Source: Dysgonomonas sp. UBA7710
GTDB lineage: Bacteria; Bacteroidota; Bacteroidia; Bacteroidales; Dysgonomonadaceae
DNA length: 12,875 nucleotides
Assembly: GCF_002482385.1 (NCBI RefSeq)
Contig: NZ_DLFW01000011.1
Coordinates: forward strand, 1-12,875
Direction of reading: 5' to 3'
A program made the translations under genes and the position numbers. The notes beneath the pieces were generated by a model. The model was not told where the DNA came from and searched no databases. It saw only the letters and a program-made list of their open reading frames with translations. Below are positions 6,174 to 12,875 of this stretch, piece after piece (the stretch's first letter is position 1; every line of letters starts with the position of its first letter).

Positions 6174-7496
6174 TTATTCGATTACAATTTTTCCTAAACC
6201 GAATTCGGCTATTTGCATCGTATTGCCGCTCGAAGGTTCTCCTTTACCGGGATAATCCGGATGCTGGTACTTATCAACATCATAAGTCCTACTTTGCACA
6301 GTCAAGATTACCTTGACATAACGATAGGTAGATGGGGTTATTGGAATAATATAAGGCTTGTCTTCAACCGATGTAACTCCGCCTACATACGAAACTTTTT
6401 GCGGAATCCAGACTATATTCGCATCATTTCCGGCAGGTTCGGCAGGAGTTATTGCGGTGAAATTAGTACCGTCATTACTACCGTATAAATAAATGCCGTA
6501 TACCCGTAAATAATTGTAATTATTGGTTGATACAGCTTTTCCGTTATCCGGATTAGTATAAGCTCCACTCCGGTGTGCCCATTTGATATACTCAAACTCT
6601 TGCGCTGTTTTCATATCAACAATAAACGACGGTGCTTCGGAATCTGCCGGAGGTTGTTGTCCGGCTGCATTGCCGCCAGGTTTCACTAATGACAGGTATG
6701 AACCGGATTGACCGTCGAACATATGTTCGGGTAAGCCTGTTACGGGACTTTCTTTTGTATTACCATCCCATGCATAACCATAACCATTGTGGGTCTGCGT
6801 AGTTACCGTCCAACTCGTCCGGTCTATATCCACCGGTGTCCTTGTCACATCTAATACGCTTACATTCCAGTTTACCGACAGGTTACTGCCGTCGGTTGTC
6901 CTGATCGTTACCGTTGTAGAGCCAACACTAACAGTAGTTACAATACCAGCCGCATCAACCGTAACAATAGCTTCATCATTGGATGCATAGGAAAGGGCTT
7001 TATTCCATGTGTCTGCCGGAGCGAGTGTTACATTCGCGGCCAAATCGAAAGGTGCGCCTCCTATTTTCAGTTGCTTATTCTGTGCTGCCGCAGCTATATT
7101 GATAGCAGTGGCTTTCACCATATGATCGACAATATTCACTATAAACCGTGTGCTTACCCCCGACCCGTCCGTCGCGCTGACTATCAGGGTATCTGTTCCA
7201 AAAGCCTTCGGTTTAAGAAGTCCGGTTTCGGTAACAGTCATTAATTCCGGATGCTTATTAGTAAAGGTTACTTTTTGGTTTTTAGCACTTTGAGGTAAGA
7301 TTACCACATTAAGCTGTAGTTCTTCGTTATCTTTGAACGAGATTTGCATAGACGGCGTTCCCGTACTTACATAAACGGCTTCCTTTACGGCTATTGAAGT
7401 AACTTTTCCATCATTATCCGGTTCGAACCCCTGCGGATCACAACCGCTAACCAGCATAATAACTGCCAGAACTGATAAATATATAATTTTCTTCAT
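6174..7496 (-). CDS. Putative surface glycan-binding lipoprotein with two Ig-like domains and an F5/8C-like domain
   Basis: A 440-residue lipoprotein in the position usually held by a SusE-like surface glycan-binding protein, directly after susD (24-nt gap). The signal peptide ends in LVSGC, with C19 lipidated. Residues 32-124 and 127-216 are two bacterial Ig-like (Big_2-type) domains; both have the closing pattern of a G-[LI] turn followed by TDGSG or TDGSN, which suggests tandem duplication. Residues about 224-437 form an F5/8 type C-like domain of the kind found in CBM32-type sugar binders: SWTVTT, LSLVKPG, YGSNDGTNF, YRYVKV and MQIAEFGLG. It has no catalytic motif. The inferred job is to capture the target glycan at the cell surface and hand it to SusCD, the Ig-like domains acting as a spacer. 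The C-terminal module resembles that of the next gene, the peptidase. An adhesin role is an alternative. Confidence 0.85.
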   Translation of the reverse strand: MKKIIYLSVLAVIMLVSGCDPQGFEPDNDGKVTSIAVKEAVYVSTGTPSMQISFKDNEELQLNVVILPQSAKNQKVTFTNKHPELMTVTETGLLKPKAFGTDTLIVSATDGSGVSTRFIVNIVDHMVKATAINIAAAAQNKQLKIGGAPFDLAANVTLAPADTWNKALSYASNDEAIVTVDAAGIVTTVSVGSTTVTIRTTDGSNLSVNWNVSVLDVTRTPVDIDRTSWTVTTQTHNGYGYAWDGNTKESPVTGLPEHMFDGQSGSYLSLVKPGGNAAGQQPPADSEAPSFIVDMKTAQEFEYIKWAHRSGAYTNPDNGKAVSTNNYNYLRVYGIYLYGSNDGTNFTAITPAEPAGNDANIVWIPQKVSYVGGVTSVEDKPYIIPITPSTYRYVKVILTVQSRTYDVDKYQHPDYPGKGEPSSGNTMQIAEFGLGKIVIE

Positions 7497-7520
7497 GTTT
7501 TATTATTTGACGGTTACTAA

Positions 7521-9527
7521 TTAACGTTTTATATCTTGCCATTGGGGACTTTGCGTCAAATTCTTGTTTAACTCAAGTTCCTGCAAAGGAATCGGATTAT
7601 AATAATATTTGTCGTCCCATTTTACAATTCCATTTGTTACATTCGGACTTTTCGGATAACCAATGATAAAGCCTTCACTGTCTACAAAGACATCCGAATT
7701 AAGTGTCGCTTTCGGCGCATTCTTAGCTTTACTTGTGTTTGTTCCGTCATATAGCTTTTGTTTTTCTGCCGTAAACTTCATACCCCGTATAGGTTTTTCT
7801 ATAAATTTACCGGCTTTCCAGCGCACCAAGTCTTCGCGGCGAAGACCTTCCATAGCCATTTCTATGCGGCGTTCGCGGCGTATTTCGCGAAGGATCGGAC
7901 CAGGAACATATCCGGCATATTGCTGATACAGATTGTCCAGACGGGCATCAGCAGGGATATTCTGCAAAGCCAGCTTGCTGTTAGGATATTTAGTGAAGTC
8001 AAAACCGGCTCGCAGGCGTAAAGCATTGACAGTAAGATCGAGGTCTTCATTAGTAATTGTACCCAATTCCGCTTTGGCTTCCGCATACATCAGCAAAGCC
8101 TCCGCATAACGGAAAATCAGGGCTGTCTGCGTTCCACTTGTTGTTGAACCGTTATCTATTTGTTCATTCGTCCAGTGTTTGACAAACATATAACCGGTGG
8201 CACAAGGACCGCCGGTCGGCGTCTGGTTGGCAGTAGGACAATTGTAAGTGATCTCGGGATATTTAAGGCCTTGAAGCGCCTGATTAATTACACCACCATT
8301 TTCGTCCCTGTTGAAAATAGTAATGTATTCACCCGGTTTCACGACCGTTTGCCGCAGGCGTGGATCGCGATTATCCAGTTCGCGCCAGTCGTCGCCGTCA
8401 TAACCTTTGAAAAGCGGGCTTGAGGTAATCGGTAATCCGTCTATACATAAATATTCGTCTATCAGGTCTTTCGTCGCCCCTTTACAATAACGTCCGCTGG
8501 CGTTTCCCCTGTTCATATTGAAATAGCGGGAAGTTCCGTGCCCAAGTTTAGAGCCATCATATACACGCGCGAGAATCGCTTCTTTGTGATCGCCACCTGT
8601 CATACCATTCAATTTGAACAAGTGCCAGTAAGGATCATTCCCTACCTCGCTCGGTACATTGTATAATTGATATTTACCGGAAGATATAATTTCATTACAT
8701 GCTGCGGCACATTCTTCGAGGAACTTGTTGGCAGTAGCTTGCAGGTTCAATTCGGTATGATATTTGCGGAAAGTGCCTTCAAACAGACAAAAACGCGCTT
8801 TCAGGAAATTTGCCATGTCACGGTTGATGCGCCCGGTTGCCCCGCTTTCAGTACTTATGTGCTGTACGGCATAGTTAAGGCATTCCAGTATCTTATCGGC
8901 AAGTTCCGCACGGGGAGTACGCGGGGAATACAATTCGGGAGAATCTATATTCAAATCCTTCTCCAGCCATGGTACTTCACCAAAAGCGACTATTTTCTGG
9001 TAATAGTCCCATGCCTTGAAGAAATAAGCTTCCGCCGCATATTTATTTAAAAGTTCCGGGCTGCTCACTGATGCTTCCGCCTCACGATAGTGGTTGAGAA
9101 AATAATTAATGGTACGCAGGTTATTCCATCTCCAGCCTGTGTTGTCTGCATTATCAAGCGAAGATGTCGCGCTGGAAGGTACCTGCCAGGTACCTTGCAT
9201 ACGATTTACAATATCGCCGGAAGTGTTGCTGAATCCTATGGCATTGTCGGTAAATATATCACCATATATAATCTGGCTTCCGCGTGTAATAAAAAACGGC
9301 GGACTATAAGAATAGGCGTTGCCTGTCTGATGCCCTTGAGCATATACGTTATACAGCTGATTAAGGTACAAAGGCAGGTCGCCTTCATTCTTCAAAAACA
9401 CACCTTCGGCGAGGCTCTGGATAGGATCTTGCTGCATAAAACCATCGTTACACGAGCTTAACGAAAAGCCTATCGAAACACAACCGATTGCAATATATTT
9501 TATTATTTTTTTCATAACTTGGTTCAT
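7521..9527 (-). CDS. susD-like: SusD/RagB family outer-membrane lipoprotein
   Basis: A 668-residue SusD-type glycan-binding lipoprotein that acts as the lid on the SusC transporter at the cell surface. The signal peptide ends in SLSSC, with C26 as the lipidated cysteine. The N-terminal half carries the tetratricopeptide-like helices of the family, including a YAAEAYFFKAWDYY-type helix (163-176). The C-terminal half has the RagB/SusD signatures ALIFRYAEALLMYAEAK (469-485), REIRRERRIEMAMEGLR (547-563) and DLVRWKAGK (566-574). The protein ends with PIPLQELELN (645-654), a typical SusD C-terminal motif. The ATG at 9527 is used here; a second in-frame ATG at 9515 (MKKIIK) would also give a good signal peptide, so the true start may be four codons later. 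The susC stop lies 9 nt upstream, which implies translational coupling. The ligand cannot be read from the sequence. Confidence 0.96.
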   Translation of the reverse strand: MNQVMKKIIKYIAIGCVSIGFSLSSCNDGFMQQDPIQSLAEGVFLKNEGDLPLYLNQLYNVYAQGHQTGNAYSYSPPFFITRGSQIIYGDIFTDNAIGFSNTSGDIVNRMQGTWQVPSSATSSLDNADNTGWRWNNLRTINYFLNHYREAEASVSSPELLNKYAAEAYFFKAWDYYQKIVAFGEVPWLEKDLNIDSPELYSPRTPRAELADKILECLNYAVQHISTESGATGRINRDMANFLKARFCLFEGTFRKYHTELNLQATANKFLEECAAACNEIISSGKYQLYNVPSEVGNDPYWHLFKLNGMTGGDHKEAILARVYDGSKLGHGTSRYFNMNRGNASGRYCKGATKDLIDEYLCIDGLPITSSPLFKGYDGDDWRELDNRDPRLRQTVVKPGEYITIFNRDENGGVINQALQGLKYPEITYNCPTANQTPTGGPCATGYMFVKHWTNEQIDNGSTTSGTQTALIFRYAEALLMYAEAKAELGTITNEDLDLTVNALRLRAGFDFTKYPNSKLALQNIPADARLDNLYQQYAGYVPGPILREIRRERRIEMAMEGLRREDLVRWKAGKFIEKPIRGMKFTAEKQKLYDGTNTSKAKNAPKATLNSDVFVDSEGFIIGYPKSPNVTNGIVKWDDKYYYNPIPLQELELNKNLTQSPQWQDIKR

Positions 9528-9536
9528 TATTAATGT

Positions 9537-12500
9537 TTAAAAAGTAATCTGAGCACCCAGAGCAATCGTCCTTTTCTGAGGATAGCTGTCCGAAATCTGG
9601 TCCGGGTCGAAAATTGATGGTACTTCCGTAATCTCAAACAGGTTGTATCCCGACAATGTAAAGCGTAACTTTTCGACATGCAATTTTTTCAGCAAAGACG
9701 CCGGAACGGTATAACCTAATACTGCCTGCTTCATACGCAAGTAGGCTCCGTTTACCAACCATCCGGTCTGGACGGATGGTGCTCCTGCCGCAGACCTGTA
9801 ACGAGGAAACTTCGCGTCTGTCTGATCGGGTTTCCATGAGCGCTCGTACATCCATTTACTACCGGCATTGTTAGTACCTCCACCCCAGTAAGTTGTACTG
9901 CCGATCCATAAATCACGTTTAACTACTCCCTGTAACAACATACTGAGGTCGAAACCTTTCCATGAAGCTCCCAGTGTGACACCGAATTTATAACGCGGTG
10001 TATTGTTCCCTATAATTTTCCTGTCTCCCGGATCGTCGGCAGTGTTGGAGCCTGTGTTGATGACTCCGTCGCCATTCAGGTCTTTCAGCCACGGATCGCC
10101 CGGATAAAGATTGCCCGAATGCCGGGGGCCATAGAAAACATATTGATTGCCATTTAGCACAAGGTCTTCCGCCTGCAAAATGCCTCCTGTCTCATATCCC
10201 CAGATTTCGCCTACGGTCATACCGTTATAGTACATATAGTCTCCTAGTGTTTTTATAGCATTGGACGGATAGTTCAGCACTTTGGTCACAGCATCTGACA
10301 GGACAAGTCCTGCATTATACTGCAAACCGTTGGCTAATTTATCTTTCCATTCCAATGTAAGTTCCCATCCTCTCCCCCTGATGACGCCGGAATTTTCACG
10401 AGGTGGTGTCGCACCCAGCAAATTCGGATATGCGGCACTTCCTTCTACAAGAATATCGGAAACTTTGCGTTCAAATATGTCCAATGAAAAATTCAAACGG
10501 TCAAGGAAGGTCGCATCCAGCCCAAAGTTGGTGGTTGCCGTTTTTTCCCAAGTCAGATAAGGAGACACCAAATTAGGCGCATTAACTGTGTTACTCCAAT
10601 TCCCACTAATCCAGTAATTGGAACTTGTTGAGCTCATTGATGGCTGATACGGGTAATAGGAATCGGGTTGGCTACCAAGTTTACCATACGAAACCCTTAT
10701 TTTCAGGTTTGAGAGCCATTCTTTCAAAACATCCATGAATTGTTCTTCCGATATCCTCCATCCGGCAGAGAAAGAAGGAAAGAAAAAGTAGCGTCCGTCC
10801 TGTGTAAAACGGCTGCTGCCATCGTAGCGTCCGTTTACTTCGAACAAGTATTTATTAGCATAATTATAGTTGATCCTGCCAAACACTGCTCTTCCGGTTC
10901 TCTTTTGTGCCGAGGTTTCCATTGTATTTAAAGTCGGGTCTTCCGTTGCATTAGGATTTAAGACATCCGGTGAAAATAAATTACGAAGGTTAAGAACAGA
11001 CTGGCTGTATTCCACATATTCCTGATTGAACCCGAGTATAGCCGAAAGTGTATGCTTTTCTTTGAATGTTTTGTTAAAATCTGCATACACATTGATTTGG
11101 TAATTGTCGGTAACATCTTTCTCAAATCTTCCGCGGTTTTCTTTATATTCTTGCTGTTCGCTTACCGGTGACCATGTATAAGTAATATAGTAATGCGAAG
11201 GGTCTTTGCGCCTCATTGTGCGCCCTTGCGGTAGATAGGAAAGATCCGCCTTGAGTTTCAACGTATTCGGGATAACAATAAATTCCGGAGATACGGATAA
11301 AGCTGTAGTCCATCTGTTTGTAACCGTCCTGTTGCCATAATCCAGCCATGCGAGGTAATTATCCGTCCATTGTTCACCGCTCGGATCGGAAGCCAGTGTT
11401 TTGATAGGCATATTGATATTCTTGTCGGCATCCTGTTTCAATACAGACCAGATATTCCCCTTGTAACTAGGTACATATGGCTCGTCATAACTGTAACGGT
11501 TATAATTAACCTTTGTTTCGAGGTTAAACCAGTTTGTTACTTTCGCGTTAAAGCGGGTAGCTATATTGTAGCGGTTATATTTGTCTTCGCCTATCTTATA
11601 CATACCATCTTCGGAGAGGTAACCCAGCGAAAGATGATAGGCAACTTTTTCAGTACCACCCGATATGCTCAGGTTGTGTTTTTGTGTCGGAGTCCAGTCA
11701 CGCACAACCAATTTGTAAGGATTCATATCTCCTACCCATACGATAGAATTTCCATTCATCATATAACGATTATCTGGATTGTTCGGGTCTGCCATATATT
11801 TCTCTATGGCTTCCATTTTTCTCTTATCCAGATCACTGACAGTACCAAGCGTCCATTCTGAGTTTTGCATCACAAAGCGTTGAATTTCGTATGCATTCAT
11901 AATATCGGGAAGAGCCGAAGGTTTATCCCATGAAATATCGTAACTGTAACTTATTTTTCCTTTCTGATTGAACTTACCAGACTTGGTGGTAATCAGCACA
12001 ACGCCACGGCTCGCTTTTGTCCCGTAAATAGCAGAAGCCGATGCGTCTTTGATGACGCTCATACCCTCTATGTCGTTTGGGTTCATTTGATTTACCAATG
12101 TAGAACTCATCTCTACTCCATCAACCAGAATCAATGGTTCTCCATTTTTTAATTCCCATCTATTGTCAGTTGAATTGTAATCAATCGAAGTAGTTCCGCG
12201 GATATTAAAGTTTGGCACAGTGGAGGGCTTTCCATCACCCATAGTAATATTCAGGTTAGGGACAACACCTTGTAATGCCTGTCCCACACTTGTCACGGGC
12301 CGGTTTTCGAAAGCTTCGGCTCCTACCGCACTTACAGCTCCGGTAAGATTCACTTTCTTTTGGGTACCGAACCCCACAACTACAACCTCATCCAACAGCT
12401 TTGAATCTTCCGCAAGCTGCACATTAATCACAGTCTTAGAGCCTGTCTGAATCTCCTGCTTCGCATATCCGACCAGTGAGAATACCAAAACGGCGTTTTG

Positions 12501-12731
12501 ATCGTTAACGGTGATATTATATTTCCCATCAACATCGGTCATCGTTCCTTTAGTCGTATTCTTTACGGCGACACTGACCCCTATGAGAGGTTCGTTCTTA
12601 TCGTCCGTTACCGTTCCGCTAATTGTCTGGGCTTTGATACAAGCTATCGACATAAAAGTGAATAACAGTAACATGAATATCCTACCAGAGGATAATTCAA
12701 TAACATACTTCTTTTTTGATAAATGTTTCAT
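9537..12731 (-). CDS. susC-like: SusC/RagA family TonB-dependent transporter
   Basis: A 1064-residue outer-membrane TonB-dependent receptor that imports oligosaccharides (or glycopeptides) with its SusD partner. The long N-terminal signal region ends at about CIKAQ (31-35). Next is a carboxypeptidase-regulatory-like Ig domain (about 36-108), then the TonB-box region DEVVVVGFGTQ (114-124). The plug domain (about 127-255) shows NFNIRGT (174-180), LVDGVE (202-207) and the IYGTKASRGVVLITTK segment (235-250). The rest is the beta-barrel, ending in the typical ALGAQITF with a C-terminal Phe. There is no N-terminal STN signalling domain, so this is not the sensor type that works through an anti-sigma factor; the regulator must lie outside the window. 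Start 12731 is preferred because it keeps the basic N-terminus common in the family; an internal Met20 would shorten it. It is the first gene of the visible operon. Confidence 0.97.
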   Translation of the reverse strand: MKHLSKKKYVIELSSGRIFMLLLFTFMSIACIKAQTISGTVTDDKNEPLIGVSVAVKNTTKGTMTDVDGKYNITVNDQNAVLVFSLVGYAKQEIQTGSKTVINVQLAEDSKLLDEVVVVGFGTQKKVNLTGAVSAVGAEAFENRPVTSVGQALQGVVPNLNITMGDGKPSTVPNFNIRGTTSIDYNSTDNRWELKNGEPLILVDGVEMSSTLVNQMNPNDIEGMSVIKDASASAIYGTKASRGVVLITTKSGKFNQKGKISYSYDISWDKPSALPDIMNAYEIQRFVMQNSEWTLGTVSDLDKRKMEAIEKYMADPNNPDNRYMMNGNSIVWVGDMNPYKLVVRDWTPTQKHNLSISGGTEKVAYHLSLGYLSEDGMYKIGEDKYNRYNIATRFNAKVTNWFNLETKVNYNRYSYDEPYVPSYKGNIWSVLKQDADKNINMPIKTLASDPSGEQWTDNYLAWLDYGNRTVTNRWTTALSVSPEFIVIPNTLKLKADLSYLPQGRTMRRKDPSHYYITYTWSPVSEQQEYKENRGRFEKDVTDNYQINVYADFNKTFKEKHTLSAILGFNQEYVEYSQSVLNLRNLFSPDVLNPNATEDPTLNTMETSAQKRTGRAVFGRINYNYANKYLFEVNGRYDGSSRFTQDGRYFFFPSFSAGWRISEEQFMDVLKEWLSNLKIRVSYGKLGSQPDSYYPYQPSMSSTSSNYWISGNWSNTVNAPNLVSPYLTWEKTATTNFGLDATFLDRLNFSLDIFERKVSDILVEGSAAYPNLLGATPPRENSGVIRGRGWELTLEWKDKLANGLQYNAGLVLSDAVTKVLNYPSNAIKTLGDYMYYNGMTVGEIWGYETGGILQAEDLVLNGNQYVFYGPRHSGNLYPGDPWLKDLNGDGVINTGSNTADDPGDRKIIGNNTPRYKFGVTLGASWKGFDLSMLLQGVVKRDLWIGSTTYWGGGTNNAGSKWMYERSWKPDQTDAKFPRYRSAAGAPSVQTGWLVNGAYLRMKQAVLGYTVPASLLKKLHVEKLRFTLSGYNLFEITEVPSIFDPDQISDSYPQKRTIALGAQITF

Positions 12732-12820
12732 ATAACATAGATTTAATAAGATAAATGAATTTTGGTATCATTTCGGGTTATGAATACTGGAAATTCTAAG
12801 GTTACTTAAGTATAAATGCA
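12732..12820 (-). promoter_or_regulatory. Upstream region of the susC gene, probable promoter location
   Basis: This 89-nt AT-rich stretch lies between the susC start and the large inverted repeat, and should contain the promoter and leader of the transporter operon. Partial matches to the Bacteroides -7 box (TAnnTTTG) occur on the minus strand, such as TATCTTAT and TATGTTAT, but none is paired with a clear -33 TTTG at proper spacing. A short inverted repeat (AAATGA 12753-12758, TCATTT 12768-12773) is the only other structure. A specific promoter cannot be placed. Confidence 0.35.
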
Positions 12821-12875
12821 GAACAAAGGATGTTTATCCGGAACTTTCAGGTTTCCGGATAAACATCCTTTGTTC
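12821..12875. repeat. Perfect 23-bp inverted repeat (hairpin) at the right edge
   Basis: Arms 12821-12843 and 12853-12875 are exact reverse complements with a 9-nt loop. The arms carry AAAGG/CCTTT near the outer end and CCGGAA/TTCCGG next to the loop. Each arm also contains a small inner palindrome (GGAT-4 nt-ATCC). It sits 89 nt upstream of the susC start. The most likely role is a terminator, possibly bidirectional, for the gene beyond the window, which would insulate the locus. The second arm ends exactly at the last base of the window, so the repeat may be longer, or a fold-back assembly artefact. Confidence 0.65.

Noticed and set aside
12732..12820. A specific -33/-7 promoter for susC, pairing TTTG in the inverted repeat with a downstream TA element at 19-nt spacing
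   Set aside because: The downstream element reads TAACCTTA and does not match TAnnTTTG at the conserved T positions, so the match is not better than chance in AT-rich DNA.
3922..12854. Shared 11-mer (CTTTCAGGTTT) between the hairpin at 3901-3934 (minus strand) and the loop region of the hairpin at 12821-12875 (plus strand)
   Set aside because: In about 12.9 kb on two strands, dozens of 11-mer matches are expected by chance, and the two copies occupy different parts of the hairpins.
12821..12875. Invertible-promoter recombination site
   Set aside because: The two arms are only 9 nt apart, too close to flank an invertible promoter segment; no recombinase gene is present.

Overview
The window looks like part of a Bacteroidota (order Bacteroidales) genome and holds most of one polysaccharide utilization locus (PUL). 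Four things point to this group: an adjacent SusC/SusD pair, SPII lipoproteins with acidic residues after the lipobox cysteine, no recognisable Shine-Dalgarno sites, and short AT-rich gaps between same-strand genes. The genus cannot be fixed from the sequence; a gut or host-associated Bacteroidales is an inference from the enzyme content.

All six complete genes lie on the minus strand, so transcription runs from high to low coordinates. In that order they are: a SusC/RagA TonB-dependent transporter (12731-9537); a SusD/RagB lipoprotein (9527-7521); a lipoprotein with two bacterial Ig-like domains and a C-terminal F5/8 type C-like (discoidin-like) domain, in the position of a surface glycan-binding protein (7496-6174); a lipoprotein with an HExxH zinc-peptidase motif and a similar C-terminal F5/8C-like domain (6095-3972); a secreted GH2 glycosidase (3777-1684); and a secreted GH29 alpha-L-fucosidase (1651-134). 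The first 133 bases may contain the start of a further minus-strand gene.

Spacing suggests two subunits. SusC, SusD and the binding protein are packed 9 and 24 nt apart. A strong 11-bp hairpin follows the binding-protein gene (78-nt gap) and a weaker 9-bp hairpin follows the peptidase gene (194-nt gap). GH2 and GH29 are again close (32 nt). The hairpins look like terminators or attenuators that would set transporter expression above enzyme expression. A perfect 23-bp inverted repeat closes the right end of the window, about 90 nt upstream of susC.

Working model (inference): surface lipoproteins bind and proteolytically trim a fucosylated host-type glycoprotein, SusCD imports the glycan or glycopeptide, and the fucosidase and GH2 enzyme remove terminal fucose and a beta-linked sugar (probably galactose) in the periplasm. 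The most unusual component is the metzincin-like peptidase lipoprotein sharing its C-terminal module with the neighbouring binding protein. No regulator, sulfatase, endo-acting glycosidase, RNA gene, CRISPR array or mobile element is visible.
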